NCBI GenBank assembly: GCA_012934845.2 | Contig: WNNJ02002988.1 | Span: forward strand, 1-64,000 | Direction of reading: 5' to 3' | Length of the DNA stretch: 64,000 nt | Source: Pomphorhynchus laevis | Lineage: Eukaryota > Acanthocephala > Palaeacanthocephala > Echinorhynchida > Pomphorhynchidae | Shown here: positions 46,491 to 57,002 of the stretch, piece after piece | Layout of the letters: the number at the start of each line of letters is the position of its first letter | Numbering within the stretch: position 1 is the first letter of the stretch | Program-made: the position numbers and the translations under genes | Notes under the pieces: model-generated | The model's input: the letters and a program-made list of their open reading frames with translations, nothing else | What the model was told of the DNA's origin: nothing | Databases searched by the model: none

Positions 46491-47395
46491 CTACTTAACA
46501 CCTCCATCGTGTATACGATGTATACATATCGCATACACGATATCAGCATTTCTGCCTCCAACTGTCTTTCTTCTATCTACAAACGTCTCTCCAATCTCCA
46601 TCTCGTTCAAAACCCCGAAAAGTCCAAAATAATGTGGATCCTCCCCGTAAACCAAACATATCTCCTCCCACTGTATATTATGCCTCATCGATCATCCCCA
46701 TAGTCCACAATCTCACTTTCTTAGGCTTCCATTTCGATGATCACTTTTCCCTTAAACCCTCGTCCGTGACAAGGTCCGCTCATCTAACTTAATTCTCCGT
46801 GACATCCGCCGTATATGCACCCTATCGACTTCCGTTACTGTACGCATTTTCTTTCATCGCTTCTTTTCTCTAAAATCGATTACTGCCTTAGCCTTTTCGC
46901 CAATTCTCCAAAATCCATCATCCTACCCCTACAACGAATAATCAACACCGCCGTTTGAGTGCTCTTTCGTCTCCGTCGCTTCGACCACACATCTACATAT
47001 GTTGCCTACTCTTCTGGCCCACCATCCACATCGCATCAAATTCCGCCTTCTCGTAACTTTTCGTCTCATCGCTGTCGGCTCCCCATCGTTCATCAACCTT
47101 CCTTTCTTATACGACACTCGCCCAACCTCGCTATCGCTGCGTTCTCGTCATACTCTCTTACTCTACGTTCCCAATTACTCCAACAACTACGGTCTCCGAT
47201 CCTTCCTCGTCGCCGCCTCACTCGCCTGGAATCAACTCCCTCTTGACGTCCGCCACGCTCCCTCCTTTATCACATTCAAACATCTCCTCCGTTCACACCT
47301 TCTCGACCCATGATTTACATTTATGTTCTGTTGTGGTCATGTAAGCATGCGCTGGCACGCATTTGCCACGTTAAAATTAATCCTTTTTTTAAGGA
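46490..47395 (+). mobile_element. LINE-B-like 3' fragment inserted in LINE-A
   Basis: 5'-truncated: begins in the RT after motif C (YRIHDISISASNCLSS, PEKSKIMWILPV), runs through the C-terminus (YGLRSFLVAASLAWNQLPLD, LLRSHLLDP) to the 3' hairpin and a T-rich end at 47390. TTAAGGAG (or AAGGAG) lies on both sides (about 46480-46487 and 47389-47396), a likely target duplication. Confidence 0.85.
47345..47360 (+). other. LINE-B 3' terminal stem-loop (copy 1)
   Basis: GCATGC, loop GCTG, GCACGC: one A-C mismatch, consistent with CpG decay of CGTGC. Confidence 0.5.
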
Positions 47396-47591
47396 GCACT
47401 TAACTAAGGTCAAGAGTCAGTGAAAATGGCTCAAGAGTACACTGTATTGTGATGGATTAGTTGGATAGGAATTGCCTACCTAGACAAAGCTAGGTGCAGG
47501 AAGGTTGCCCTTCCCACCACTAGCCCCCTCCAAGGAAGGTACTTGCCTCTGGGCAGTATCTTCATTTCCCCTCTTAGCCTTCAGTAGTTTT

Positions 47592-48706
47592 TTAATCTTG
47601 ATTGGGGGGGGACTGGATGGGCCAAACCCTCTCCCATTTTTTCGAAGCTGGTATAACTGTGGAGGCCGGTAATACTGGATTCGGATTTATAGCCCCGATT
47701 GCCATAAGTATAAAGTTCTCAAGCCTCTTATGCGAGGAATCAATTTTCTTGTCTACCATAAGTGATATTTCTGAATCACTCATCCTATGAGGACCGGAAA
47801 TAGTAGAAAATGAAGCAGCCGATTTGTACTTAGAAGGCTTAATAAAAGCTTTTTTAGGCTTTGAACGTAGGGCAGGCCCTGCGCCAGGCCGGATGGATCC
47901 CCCCAGAGTTGGTGCAGGACGGAGGGGCTTTGCAGGAGTCGTTAGAGTTAATCGCCAGCCAGGACGAAGAGCCACACATCCCACATGTGGCCGTCCCACT
48001 GCAGCTGGACCTCATATGTCCCCATTTGTGACATCGGCTGCGGTAGGGGTATGTGTATTCATCAATATCAACGATAGTAAAGTTCAGATTAAATTCAATA
48101 AAAGGGTTTGAACCGGCTTTGAACAACAGATACGCACGATCAATGGGTGCGGAACAGAACCCTACTGGATAGGGTTGCCATCCCTACCCAGGATTTGGCG
48201 CAGATTAAAAATCCCAAATTGATTCGTCAAAGCTTTTTTATCATCCTCATCCAATGAGACGGGCAAATTATTAATTTTAAGGGAGGCATTCATTGATTTG
48301 CAAATAAGCTCTCCTTGATCAGAGTGAAGTTTGTTGAAATAATCTATGTAAGCATTCAATATGTCAGGTGAGATAAAAGATATATTCAATTCACCGGCAA
48401 ATATTTTTATCTTGTTAAAAAGTATTCGATTTCTGTAATTATCCACAAAACCTCGAAGGAAAGTGTTATATAATCTTTCCTTTTCAATAGGTTTAATCAC
48501 TTTAATAATTACAAGGATATTCATTTTCGGGATGGGGGAAGTACCTCCCCATCATTTGAAGAAAATAAATCATCACTAACTTTAGACCGCATAGATATAA
48601 TCGAAAAGTTAGGATCACTTACGTTACATTTAGCATGAGAATATGAGCAGGAACAAAAAGCCTTTGACTGCTCCGACACAAAATTTGCGTGATCGTTGTT
48701 GCGCAT
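47592..48706 (-). CDS. LINE-A ORF1 (CCHC-knuckle nucleocapsid), divergent subfamily
   Basis: Starts MRNNDHANF; carries GEVLPPSRK then VIIKVIKPIEKERLYNTFLR and SLKINNLPVSLDEDDKKALT, then, in a second frame, zinc knuckles CHKWGHMRSSCSGTATCGMC, and a third frame with a Pro/Ala-rich segment and KKIDSSHKRLENFILMAIGA. Same order as 48852-49816 but only moderately similar in protein. Three frames, so broken. Confidence 0.75.
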
Positions 48707-48851
48707 TTTTTGGCTGTTGTTGCTGCTACCACAAATTGTTTTTGATTATTGTTTCGAAAATGTGTACAAATATTAACGTCGGAAGAACAAAGAACTTCGT
48801 AAAATTCAGTTTTCCAGCACAAATTGAAGAAAACGACGATATTAAGTAATT
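48707..48851. other. Junction between two head-to-head LINE-A ORF1 copies
   Basis: About 145 bp between the 5' ends of a minus and a plus ORF1. No start codon for the plus copy was found after the stop near 48847. Confidence 0.5.
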
Positions 48852-49816
48852 TACTAAGTCTAAACCAACGACAACGAAGGTTAGTTACGTTTCTTTCATT
48901 AATGGTGATGGGGAGGTACTTCCTCCCATCCCAAAACCCAAAAATTTGATTGTCATCAAGCTTAAAAAGCCGATGGAAAGGCATCTCTTATTCAATGTCT
49001 TCCTTATGCCTTTCTGTAAAAAATTGACCAACAGTGTCATTTTCAATTCAGTCAAGCTGTACGAGACAGAGCTCAAGATCTCATTTGTCTCTGCTGATCT
49101 GGCAAAGGACTATATAGATCACTTTGAATCAGCCTTATCTGAATATGGTGCAATTCTTTCTAAACCCATTCTTGGCACTCAAAAAATATCGAATTTACCC
49201 TGTCACCTTGATGATACTGATATAAAACTACTAGAAAAATCTTTCAAGGTTTCTAACTTCCGGTTTATTCTGGGTGAACGGGCTAACCCAATACCCATTG
49301 GGTTCTGCTCTGCTCCACTGGAATACGAAGAAGTACTTATGAACTCTAAATGTAACCCCGTTTTAGGCTTTAATCTTTGTTTTACCTTATCAAGAGAGAT
49401 GAATATACCTATCCTCACTGCAGCCGGTGTCACAAATGGGGACACTGGGTCTCCAGCTGCAGTGAGACATCTACGTGTAGAGCGTGTGGGTCGTCCCACT
49501 GTGCGGCTCTACAGACTGATCTTCGTTGTGAGGCCCCTCATCATGCTCCGATTGTGGGAGGTGCCATCCTCCTTGGAGCAGGAAATGTGCTCAATTCAAA
49601 CAATACTATGGCAAATTTCACAAGTCCGGTGCCGTGCATAAGCCTGCAAATTTTTCGAGTGCTGCCTCCCTACGCACGGGGGATGCTGACATAATGCGTG
49701 CGATAGATGCAAGATTGGAAGCGGTTTATATGAAAATGGAAAACCTAATTTCAAAGGTTGTGTCTGCATTCTGCAAAAATCCTTCGATTCCTTCTGCCAC
49801 AATTCCGTCATCTTAA
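48852..49816 (+). CDS. LINE-A ORF1 with CCHC zinc knuckles
   Basis: The main frame reads FINGDGEVLPPIPKPKNLIV, LKKPMERHLLFNVFLMPFCK, KISNLPCHLDDTDIKLLEKS (RRM-like ordering) and PLEYEEVLMNSKCNPVLGFN. The zinc knuckles CSRCHKWGHWVSSCSETSTC and CRACGSSHCAALQTDLRC lie in another frame from 49377, and a short coiled C-terminus (AIDARLEAVYMKMENLISKV) ends at 49816. RNA-binding nucleocapsid of the LINE. Two frame changes. Confidence 0.82.
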
Positions 49817-49996
49817 AAAAGATAGGATTCGCCCCATACAGTCTCCCAGCTTAAAGATCGGTAATATGTGAGTGGCAAACAGCATAGGGGAAATAAAGAC
49901 GCTGCCCAAGGGCAAGTACCGACCCCGGGTTAGGCTAGTGGCGGGAAGAGAACCTTCCTCACCTAGCTCTGTCTAGGTAGGCAATCCCCCTACGAA

Positions 49997-50950
49997 GAGG
50001 TGGTGCAATTTTGTCGGGATAATAGCCACCGTCTGGTAGTGGCTGTTTTCCTCAACTTTTCTGCTGCTTCTGACCGCATTTCCGTTCCTTATGTAACTCT
50101 TTTCTTAGGTCCCTCGGGTTGCCTGCGATAATTGTGAACCGAGTGGAGATCCTGCTGTATACCAAGCGATTTTACTATGAAGACGACCCTGATGCGCATC
50201 GATTCTAACCTATTACGGGTGTACCTCAGGTATCCCCACTTTCTCCCATCTTATATCTTGCTGCCTCCATTAATCTATTCAAAATTTTTAAACGTGAACA
50301 ACGTCTTGTGGTGTACGCTGATGCCACCACAGCCCTGTTCACTGGACGCAGGTGTAAAGACGTAGTCTTCGACATCAGAGACTACGAATGCCAGTTTATT
50401 CTTCGAAACGTCTATCACCAAATATACAAGTATCGCGGATTGAAGCACCAGGAACACACCTGTCTAATACCTATGCCAAAACGCAATTTGTAATTTTGGC
50501 AGCCATCATATATTTTGTAACAATAAGATCGTTTGAAACTAAGGACGTATCAACGTTGTCTTCATCTTCATAGGCACTAGTATCAGACAGACTCGAGGAG
50601 TCACGAGACATTTTTAATTATGTGTTTAAGTTCTTAAAATTTTTTGTTCTCAAAGACCAGTTACCCATATCCAATCTTATTTTAAAATGCGCCAAATCGC
50701 AGGCGATTGTCTTTCATGGCACCCATGCAACTAAGAAAAAACTTAAGAGATTAGCACTCTCCGCGCTCTCCTCTATATTTACCTATGAACAACTTCCCAT
50801 TTTCACAAGTCGAGTAAAATACCTAGGGTTAACCGTTACGGTGAACTGGTCGGCGAAAGCCGACCTGGATAGATTCAAATGTATCCTGAAGAAAGCTAGG
50901 TGGGCCCTGAAACGGGCTCAGCATCTGTCATTGACAGGGAACACACATGT
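49997..50950 (+). CDS. LINE-A RT fragment
   Basis: EEVVQFCRDN then motif A VVAVFLNFSAAS, YPHFLPSYILL (motif B in a shifted frame), VVYADATTALFTGRRCKDVV (motif C; second Asp changed to Ala), insert, then LKDQLPISNLILKCAKSQAI and [18 protein letters not shown]. Broken. Confidence 0.8.
50390..50611 (-). pseudogene. PA2G4/EBP1-like 5' gene fragment inserted in LINE-A
   Basis: Minus strand begins with ATG at 50611 and reads MSRDSSSLSDTSAYEDEDN, then LVSNDLIVTKYMMAAKITNC VLA, a stop codon, VLDRCVPGASIRDTCIFGD, RRFEE, another stop and TG. PA2G4 homologues start with an acidic leader followed by DLVVTKYKMGGDIANRVL and a segment ending in EETGKIF, so position and spacing fit. Two in-frame stops make it a pseudogene. 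The match stops at 50390 where LINE sequence resumes. It is intronless over this length, consistent with a retrocopy or one exon. Confidence 0.6.
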
Positions 50951-50954
50951 GCGC

Positions 50955-52690
50955 CCAGGCAGCTATCCAACTCTTCTCCATAATCGGTAATGATAGTTTG
51001 ACTAAATTTAATTCCTACATCTCATCGCAAGCTACCGCGTTACTTTCGACTCCCTATAAAGGTCGAATATACAATCCCACTCCAACAAAACTCAAGGTAC
51101 TAGCTAAAATGCTACACCATCCTAATCTCTCTCTTTCCACCAGACAGGTCCTCTCGAATCAATACTGGAGCACCATATATAGGTTCCAGCTGAGTAGGGA
51201 TAGGGCGAGCCTTACTCACCTTAACTCTTCTCAGTGTTCCTTTTGGAAGATATTTAAGAAATTTGTCTGCTGAAGGGAGAGAGCCTTGAGTTGGATCGGT
51301 AGCATAGGACTAGACAAAGTTTTGGAGGAGGCACCATCCCTACATAATTATGGAGCCACTCTATCTCCCCCACCAATACCGTCTTGGTGTGACTAGGAGC
51401 AGAGACTTATCTGTCACAAATATCTTAAACTCCTGGGGCCACTTCCAGGCATTTCCAAATACCACGCGCCATTCCACTCGGGACTGTCAACTTTTGACAG
51501 ATAGTCAGAGAAAGGAGGTAGTTATCACCATGCTACTAGCCTCCCCGTCTGATGTTGCTGGCATTAATATCAGTCGTCGTGTTTTTACACCAAAAAAGAA
51601 ATCGATTTCATGTTCTAAAGACCTGCAGTTCATTTCGATTCAAAACTCCCTCATCTCCATTTATGAAAAAGCGCTAGCGCGTAAAATCCGCGACCATCTA
51701 AGTAGGCGAAATTTAATCCTACCAGGTTTGCATGGGTACGTAAAAGATCGCTCGGTCCATTCAGCAATAGGTGAAGTACATCAGTTTTGTCAAGAACAGT
51801 CATCAGCTTGCTCTTGAGTTTTCTGCTGCATTTGACCGCATTTCCATTCCTTTTGTTGTCTATTCTCTCAGGTCCATTGGGTTGCCTGCGAAAATTGTTA
51901 ACATTGTGGAAATATTGTTATATATCGAAAACTTGATTAAAGCTTTAAACGCAATCAACATCTAGTGGTATACGCTGATGATACCACAACCCTGTTCTAT
52001 GGACGCACGTGCAAAGATGTAATCTCTGACATCAGCCGTTTCTTTTTAAAATTAAAAGATCAGTTACCCATATCTAATCTTATTTTAAACTCCTCCAAAT
52101 CGCAGGTGGTAGTCTTTCATGGCACTCCTGCGACAAAGAAAAGATTAAAGAGACTAACACTCTCAGCTTTATCTTCCATATTGACTAATCAACCTCTTCC
52201 TACTTTCACAAGTCGAGTAAAATAGAGGTTCATCATTACGGTGAACTGGTCAGCGAAAGCTTACCTGGATAGACTCAAACGTATCCTGAAGAGAGCTAGG
52301 TTGGCCCTGAAACGGACTCGGCATCTGTCATTGAATGGGAAAACTTAAGGGCGCCTCTAAGGTACTTGGGCTATCTCGGGATTAGTCTTATTCTCAAGAG
52401 GACGTCCCCCAGAGCAAATACTAAGGTTTATCAAGCTCCTCATCTCGCGATTACCGAGCATAGTCTGCCTCGATTAGACTCTTCGGGGTTGAAAGACCCC
52501 GGGTGTTTCAGTCAGAGAGCGGCGTGTTGGATTGGCTGGAGGGCCTAGATCCCGCTGGACCTAATGCCGTAAGGAGTGAGTTGGAAGAAGACTGCAGTTG
52601 ATTGACTGTTATTTTTTGAAACACATTTTTTCTCGTCTTTTATTCCGATCCATGTATTTATTATTATTTAACAAATCCCTTATTATTATG
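50955..52690 (+). mobile_element. LINE-A copy (plus), 5'-truncated in the linker
   Basis: Starts abruptly with AAIQLFSIIGNDSLTKFNSY directly after the previous copy's RT. It continues with FQLSRDRASLTHLNSSQCSF, VVITMLLASPSDVAGINISR, DLQFISIQNSLISIYEKALA, FSAAFDRISIPF and VVYADDTTTLFYGRTCKDVI (intact YADD), LPTFTSRVK, and RAACWIGWRA at 52548, then a 3' UTR. A piece between motifs A and C is missing. Several frame changes. Confidence 0.85.
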
Positions 52691-53019
52691 TACCTGCATT
52701 GTGAATACTTGTCGATTCTGCAGACTATATCTGTAAATCGAAAATAATTTTTCCATTTATAGATTTACCTTTTTAAACTATGTCGAATTATAATTTAAAC
52801 AAAGTTTAAAAGATTACAATATATCCTATTTATATTGCCATTTTATCTTCCTTCTCTCATATGGAGTCCAGTATCCCTCACTTCTACAAATTCACAGTTC
52901 AATTCTGAAGTAGGGTCGGTCCATGTAGTGTACCAATTGCTAAACAATGTCAAGGAAACTGACTAGAGGTGAGTATCTTGCATATCGTTCTGAATAGGCT
53001 GAAATTTAGGTTCTAATAC
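52691..53019. other. Unassigned spacer
   Basis: The minus strand has a short open stretch (about 53000-52850: LTLFSNWYTTWTDPTSELNC, EFVEVRDTGL) that I do not recognise. No repeat noted. Confidence 0.4.
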
Positions 53020-53603
53020 AGTTATATCCTCCCACTCTGTTCTTGTATGTATCTTCTTTTATCGCTTCTTTTCCCTAAAATCGATTACTGCCTTAGCCTT
53101 TTTGCCAATTCTCCAAAATCCATCATCCTACCCCTACAACGAATAATCAACACCACCGTTCGAGTGATCTTTCGTCTCCGTCACTTCGACCACACATCCA
53201 CATATTTTGCCCAACTCTCCTGGCCAATTATCCACATCCTATCAAACTCCGCTTACTCTTAGTATATTTTCGTTTCATCGTTGTCGGCTCCCCATCGTTC
53301 ATCAACCTTCCTTTCTTAGACGACACTCGCCTCACCTCGCTATCGCTACGTTCCCGTCATACCCTCTTACTCCACGTTCCTAATTACTCCAACAACTACG
53401 GTCTCCGATCCTTCCTCGTCGCCGCCTCACTCGCCTGGAATCAACTCCCTCTTGACGTCCGCCACGCTCCCTCCTTTATCACATTCAAACACCTCCTCCC
53501 TTCACACCTTCTCGACACATGATTTACATTTTTGTTCTGATGTGGTCATGTAAACGTGCGCTGGCACGCATTTGTTATGTTAAAATAAATCTTTTTTCAC
53601 TCT
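53020..53603 (+). mobile_element. LINE-B-like 3' fragment
   Basis: Same C-terminal coding as 46840-47310: FPKIDYCLSLFANSPKSIIL, FRLRHFDHTSTY, ASLAWNQLPLDVRHAPSFIT. Ends with the 3' hairpin and a T-rich tail near 53600. More severely 5'-truncated than the 46.5 kb copy. Confidence 0.85.
53555..53568 (+). other. LINE-B 3' terminal stem-loop (copy 2)
   Basis: CGTGC, loop GCTG, GCACG, about 35 bp before the element end. Equivalent to 54074-54090 (minus) and 47345-47360 (plus). Confidence 0.6.
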
Positions 53604-54032
53604 AACTTCACCGATTTGCGTTTATCATTAAAATCTTTAGGTAAGGCATGTTTCAATCATTTGAATTTATACTTATTATTTTTAAATATATATCCATCTT
53701 GATCTGTATCTTAAAATATTTAGGAACGATGAGGTGCAATTGAAAGTCAACAATATTATTTTGATATTTCGCGAGTAACCTCTAGCGTCTTCAGAGATTG
53801 AAAACACATTGATGTGTTTCCAATTTTGATCAGGTGTAATTACACCTGATCGTTCCTGAATACTCATAATTTTACATTGTATGCACATCTATCCAAAATT
53901 AATTGTCTACACATACGCCTTCTGGCTAATGTGCACTGGTGCGGAATACTTATTTTCCCTATATCGTTAATAAGAGAGCCAACGTGAGTATCATCGGCCT
54001 CATTTAAATCTCCAATTATCAATTGTGCGCTA
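53604..54032. other. Spacer with a degenerate ribozyme-like motif
   Basis: At 53767-53794 the minus strand reads CTGAAGA, an imperfect hairpin with GAG/CTC, then GAAA. Nearby TTACACCTGATC is an inverted word (53830-53850). No gene. Confidence 0.35.
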
Positions 54033-54073
54033 TTTAAAAAAATAATAATACAAATTTATTTAATGTAGCAAAT

Positions 54074-54090
54074 GCGTACAAGCTGTACGC
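54074..54090 (-). other. LINE-B 3' terminal stem-loop (copy 3)
   Basis: Minus strand: GCGTAC, loop AGCTT, GTACGC. In the 53555 copy the stem reads CGTGC/GCACG: one A-T pair is replaced by G-C on both sides. Position near the 3' end fits the RT recognition hairpin known in L2-type LINEs. Confidence 0.6.
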
Positions 54091-54119
54091 TTACAAGTCC
54101 ACAAACAAAAATGAAAAAG

Positions 54120-55790
54120 TCAAGCAGATAAATTGTTTAAATGGGATCGGATTTGTCGTTTGAAGCACGGCAGGGAAGTTGATTGGCGTATATGAATGGG
54201 CAGCTGGTTCCACGATAGAGGAGCAGCCACCAGGAAGGAGCGGAGTCCAAAGGAGGTAGAGTAGTTTGGGACATGTAAAAGAAGGGAATTACAGGAACGC
54301 AATGAACGCTAAACAGAACGAGAATTATTAAGAAAAGGAAGGTTGAGAAATGAAGGGGTATGAAAAGTTACAAGGCGGAAAGCAACGATAAGAAGACGAA
54401 TTTGTACACGACTATAAATGGCAGGCCAATCAAGAGAAACAAGATGGTGGGATGTATGATCAAAACGACGAAGACGGGGGCGAATTCGGACGGCTGCGTT
54501 GACGATGCGTTGTAGGGGAAGAAGAGTGGATTTAGGTGAGTTGGAAAATAGACTAATACAATAATCGAGTCTAGAAAAAAGGAGAGAAGATATGAGTCAT
54601 ACAAGGGAAATCGATCAATCTACGAACTTGCCGGAGGTTGCGGAGTATCAAGGTAGATGAGCGTACTTTATCTCTAACGAAAGGTTTAAGTGAAAGTCGG
54701 TTGTCAAAATGGAAGCCTAGGAAAACGAGATTATCAACGATAGGAAGAATTGTAGAATTTAATGATACGAAGGGAGGTTCTAAGCCGAGGCGTCGAGGTA
54801 TGATCCACATAATTTTGGATTTATCAGCATTCAGAGAAAGGCGAAGGGAAGAAAGATGATTGGAAATTGAGACAAGACAGTCGGAAGCAGAAACACTAAG
54901 ATCGTGAATACGATAAACAGGTGCATGAGCATAGATGATAATGTCATCTGCATATTGCATAAGATGGAAGTTAAATTTATGAGAAATCGAAGACAAATCA
55001 CCGATAAGAAGAGAGAAAAGCATAGGGCCTAATACGGACCCTTGTGGAACACCGGACGGAATGGACGAAGGATGGGAGAGAGAAGAGTTAGAATAGACGC
55101 GAAATGTACGGTTTGATAGATATGAAGAAAACTATGATACAGTGGGTAAAGAGAAGCCATAATCATGACGAAGACGATGGAGAAGAATCGAGTGATCGAC
55201 GATGTCGAAAGCAGACGATAGATCAAGAGAAACTATGACACTACATAATTTATGATCGCGCGATATGAGTAAGTCGTTATAAACTTTAAGACATGCAATT
55301 TCGGTAGAGTAATTAGAGCGAAAATCGGCTTGGAATGGAGGAAATAAGTTAGAGGAATATATATATATATTAACTTGCTTAAGAACGAGACGCTCAAGGA
55401 GTTTAGAGAGAGTTGGGAGAAGTGAAATAGGACGGTACGAAGATGGTAGTGAGGAGTCGAGAGATTGCTTTGATGAGAGGACGAACAGTGGCGCATTTCC
55501 AGATGGAAGGAAATGTACGGCTACGGATGGAAGAGTTGAACAATGTGGTTAGGTAGGGTAAGATAGAGGAGCAGATATTTTTAAGCAAGTGAGTGGGAAT
55601 TGGGGCAGAAGGAGAGGTTTTATTAGGTAATGACAGCAGAACCGAAGAAACTTCATCAGACGAAACGGGAAGAAGGTGAAATAGTTCTGGGAGGGAAGTA
55701 TTTAAAGATAAGAGTGGGTACAAGGGGGCTATGGGTAGTAGGGAAAGTAAATTAGATAGCTTAGCTTGTAGATAAGAAGAAAATTCATCA
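54120..55790 (-). CDS. LINE-B reverse transcriptase and C-terminus (frame-shifted)
   Basis: In successive frames: SSVLLSLPNKTSPSAPIPTH and WKCATVRPLIK, a YRPISLLPTLSKLLERLV segment, DLSSAFDIVDHSILLHRL (motif A), GVPQGSVLGPMLFSLLIGDL (motif B, at the start of the 54571-55023 frame), MQYADDIIIYAHAPVYRIHD (motif C) and NADKSKIMWIIPRRLG. The C-terminus at 54302-54120 reads FLVAAPLSWNQLPIHIRQST. Catalytic residues are present; the frame changes break the copy. Confidence 0.85.
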
Positions 55791-55794
55791 GGAT

Positions 55795-56985
55795 TTATAT
55801 TACAAGGGGTAGATGATCGTGAAAGAATTGAGTTAAAGATTTTCCAATGAGATTTAGAGTTAGAAGATGACTCGAGTTGATTTCGCCAAAAGAGAGTACG
55901 TTTAGTACGTATAAGAATAAGATGTGAACGGCGTTGAGAAAAGTAGGAATCACGAAGATTTGGAGTGAGTGAGTTGGGAGAACGTTTAAGCGTTTATACA
56001 TACGAAAAGAGTGACGGAGCCGACGCTTAGAAAGACTACAGTCAGAATCGAACCAGGGAGCATGGCGCAAGCGCTGGGAACGTCGAAGTCGACTAGGCAG
56101 AAGGTTATTGAGGATTGACGTAAGTTCAGAATTAAATAGAATGCATAGATCATCGGGAGAGAGATAGTTAAGAGGAAGTGAAAAGAGTGAATAATTGAGT
56201 AAGGCTGTGCAGAGAATAAGGATATCGAGAAGCTTCCAGGGTCGACTTGGTGTAGATAATGGTAAAGACGGAGAAGGAGGATGGGGACGAGTAAGAGTGA
56301 CAAGGAAATGATTGGACAAACCAGGATCAGTAATTGACAAGGAGGTATAGTCATTGAAGCAGTTAGGAACAGCAATATAGTCAAGAGCACCACCGAGAAT
56401 ATGAATTGTGCTTGTTGAAAGTAATTTATAGTTAAAATTAGAAAAAATATTAGTTAAAGTGATAGAGTCAGACGGGCGATCAAGACGAATGTTAAAGTCA
56501 CCGAGAACAAAAGAAGGAGTATAAGACAATGAACAGTGAGACATTAGATCTGCAAGGTCGTTAAAGAAAATACGTGAGGGGGCAACTGAACCTGGGCGAT
56601 ATACAATCACAAGTTCCAGAGGGAAAGGCGTTGATAATCTGCATATGAGTAATTCGAACGAAGTGTAACGGATGTTAACGTTGATTTTACGTAAAGACAT
56701 TGGGTGACGAGCAATGGCAACAATACCGCCATGGTTAGAAGCAGTAGATGTATGAGATGCAATGTGACGAGCTGATTCAACTAGAGAACAACCAGAGCGA
56801 CACAGACGACGAATAGCAAGATCGTCGGAGTCAGAGTGCCAGGATTCGGTAATGCAGAGAATGTCGATAGATAATTGATCGAAGATATCAATAAGCATAT
56901 CAGCTTTATGAAGAATGGAGCGAGTGTTAAATAGACTAAGTCGAAAAGTATGCTTAGGAGCGAGATCGACTAGCGAAGAAGACAA
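55795..56985 (-). CDS. LINE-B APE-type endonuclease
   Basis: 396 codons open. FRLSLFNTRSILHKADML (Asn motif), DILCITESWHSDSDD (catalytic Glu), ELVIVYRPGS, SFVLGDFNIRLDRPSDSI (GDFN) and LSNHFLVTL (Asn where SDH is usual). These match the apurinic-like endonuclease that nicks target DNA. Followed by the region that leads into the RT. Confidence 0.88.
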   Translation of the reverse strand: MSSSLVDLAPKHTFRLSLFNTRSILHKADMLIDIFDQLSIDILCITESWHSDSDDLAIRRLCRSGCSLVESARHIASHTSTASNHGGIVAIARHPMSLRKINVNIRYTSFELLICRLSTPFPLELVIVYRPGSVAPSRIFFNDLADLMSHCSLSYTPSFVLGDFNIRLDRPSDSITLTNIFSNFNYKLLSTSTIHILGGALDYIAVPNCFNDYTSLSITDPGLSNHFLVTLTRPHPPSPSLPLSTPSRPWKLLDILILCTALLNYSLFSLPLNYLSPDDLCILFNSELTSILNNLLPSRLRRSQRLRHAPWFDSDCSLSKRRLRHSFRMYKRLNVLPTHSLQIFVIPTFLNAVHILFLYVLNVLSFGEINSSHLLTLNLIGKSLTQFFHDHLPLVI

Positions 56986-57002
56986 GGGGAAGAGATGGGA
57001 CG

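Larger units (their letters stand above)
45467..48706 (-). mobile_element. LINE-A copy (minus), 3'-deleted, interrupted by LINE-B
   Basis: Reading on the minus strand: ORF1 (48706 to about 47592), inter-ORF spacer (about 47590-47440), start of ORF2 with an internal deletion, a LINE-B insertion (46490-47395), then the rest of the endonuclease (46157-46480) and linker (45467-46156). The RT and 3' UTR are absent. Confidence 0.85.
48852..50960 (+). mobile_element. LINE-A copy (plus), internally deleted
   Basis: ORF1, inter-ORF spacer (GTGGCGGGAAGAGAACCTTC at about 49938), then a direct jump at about 49997 into the RT (EEVVQFCRDN), skipping endonuclease, linker and the RT N-terminus. The RT runs to about 50950 and is interrupted by a non-LINE insert at about 50379-50640. 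Confidence 0.85.
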
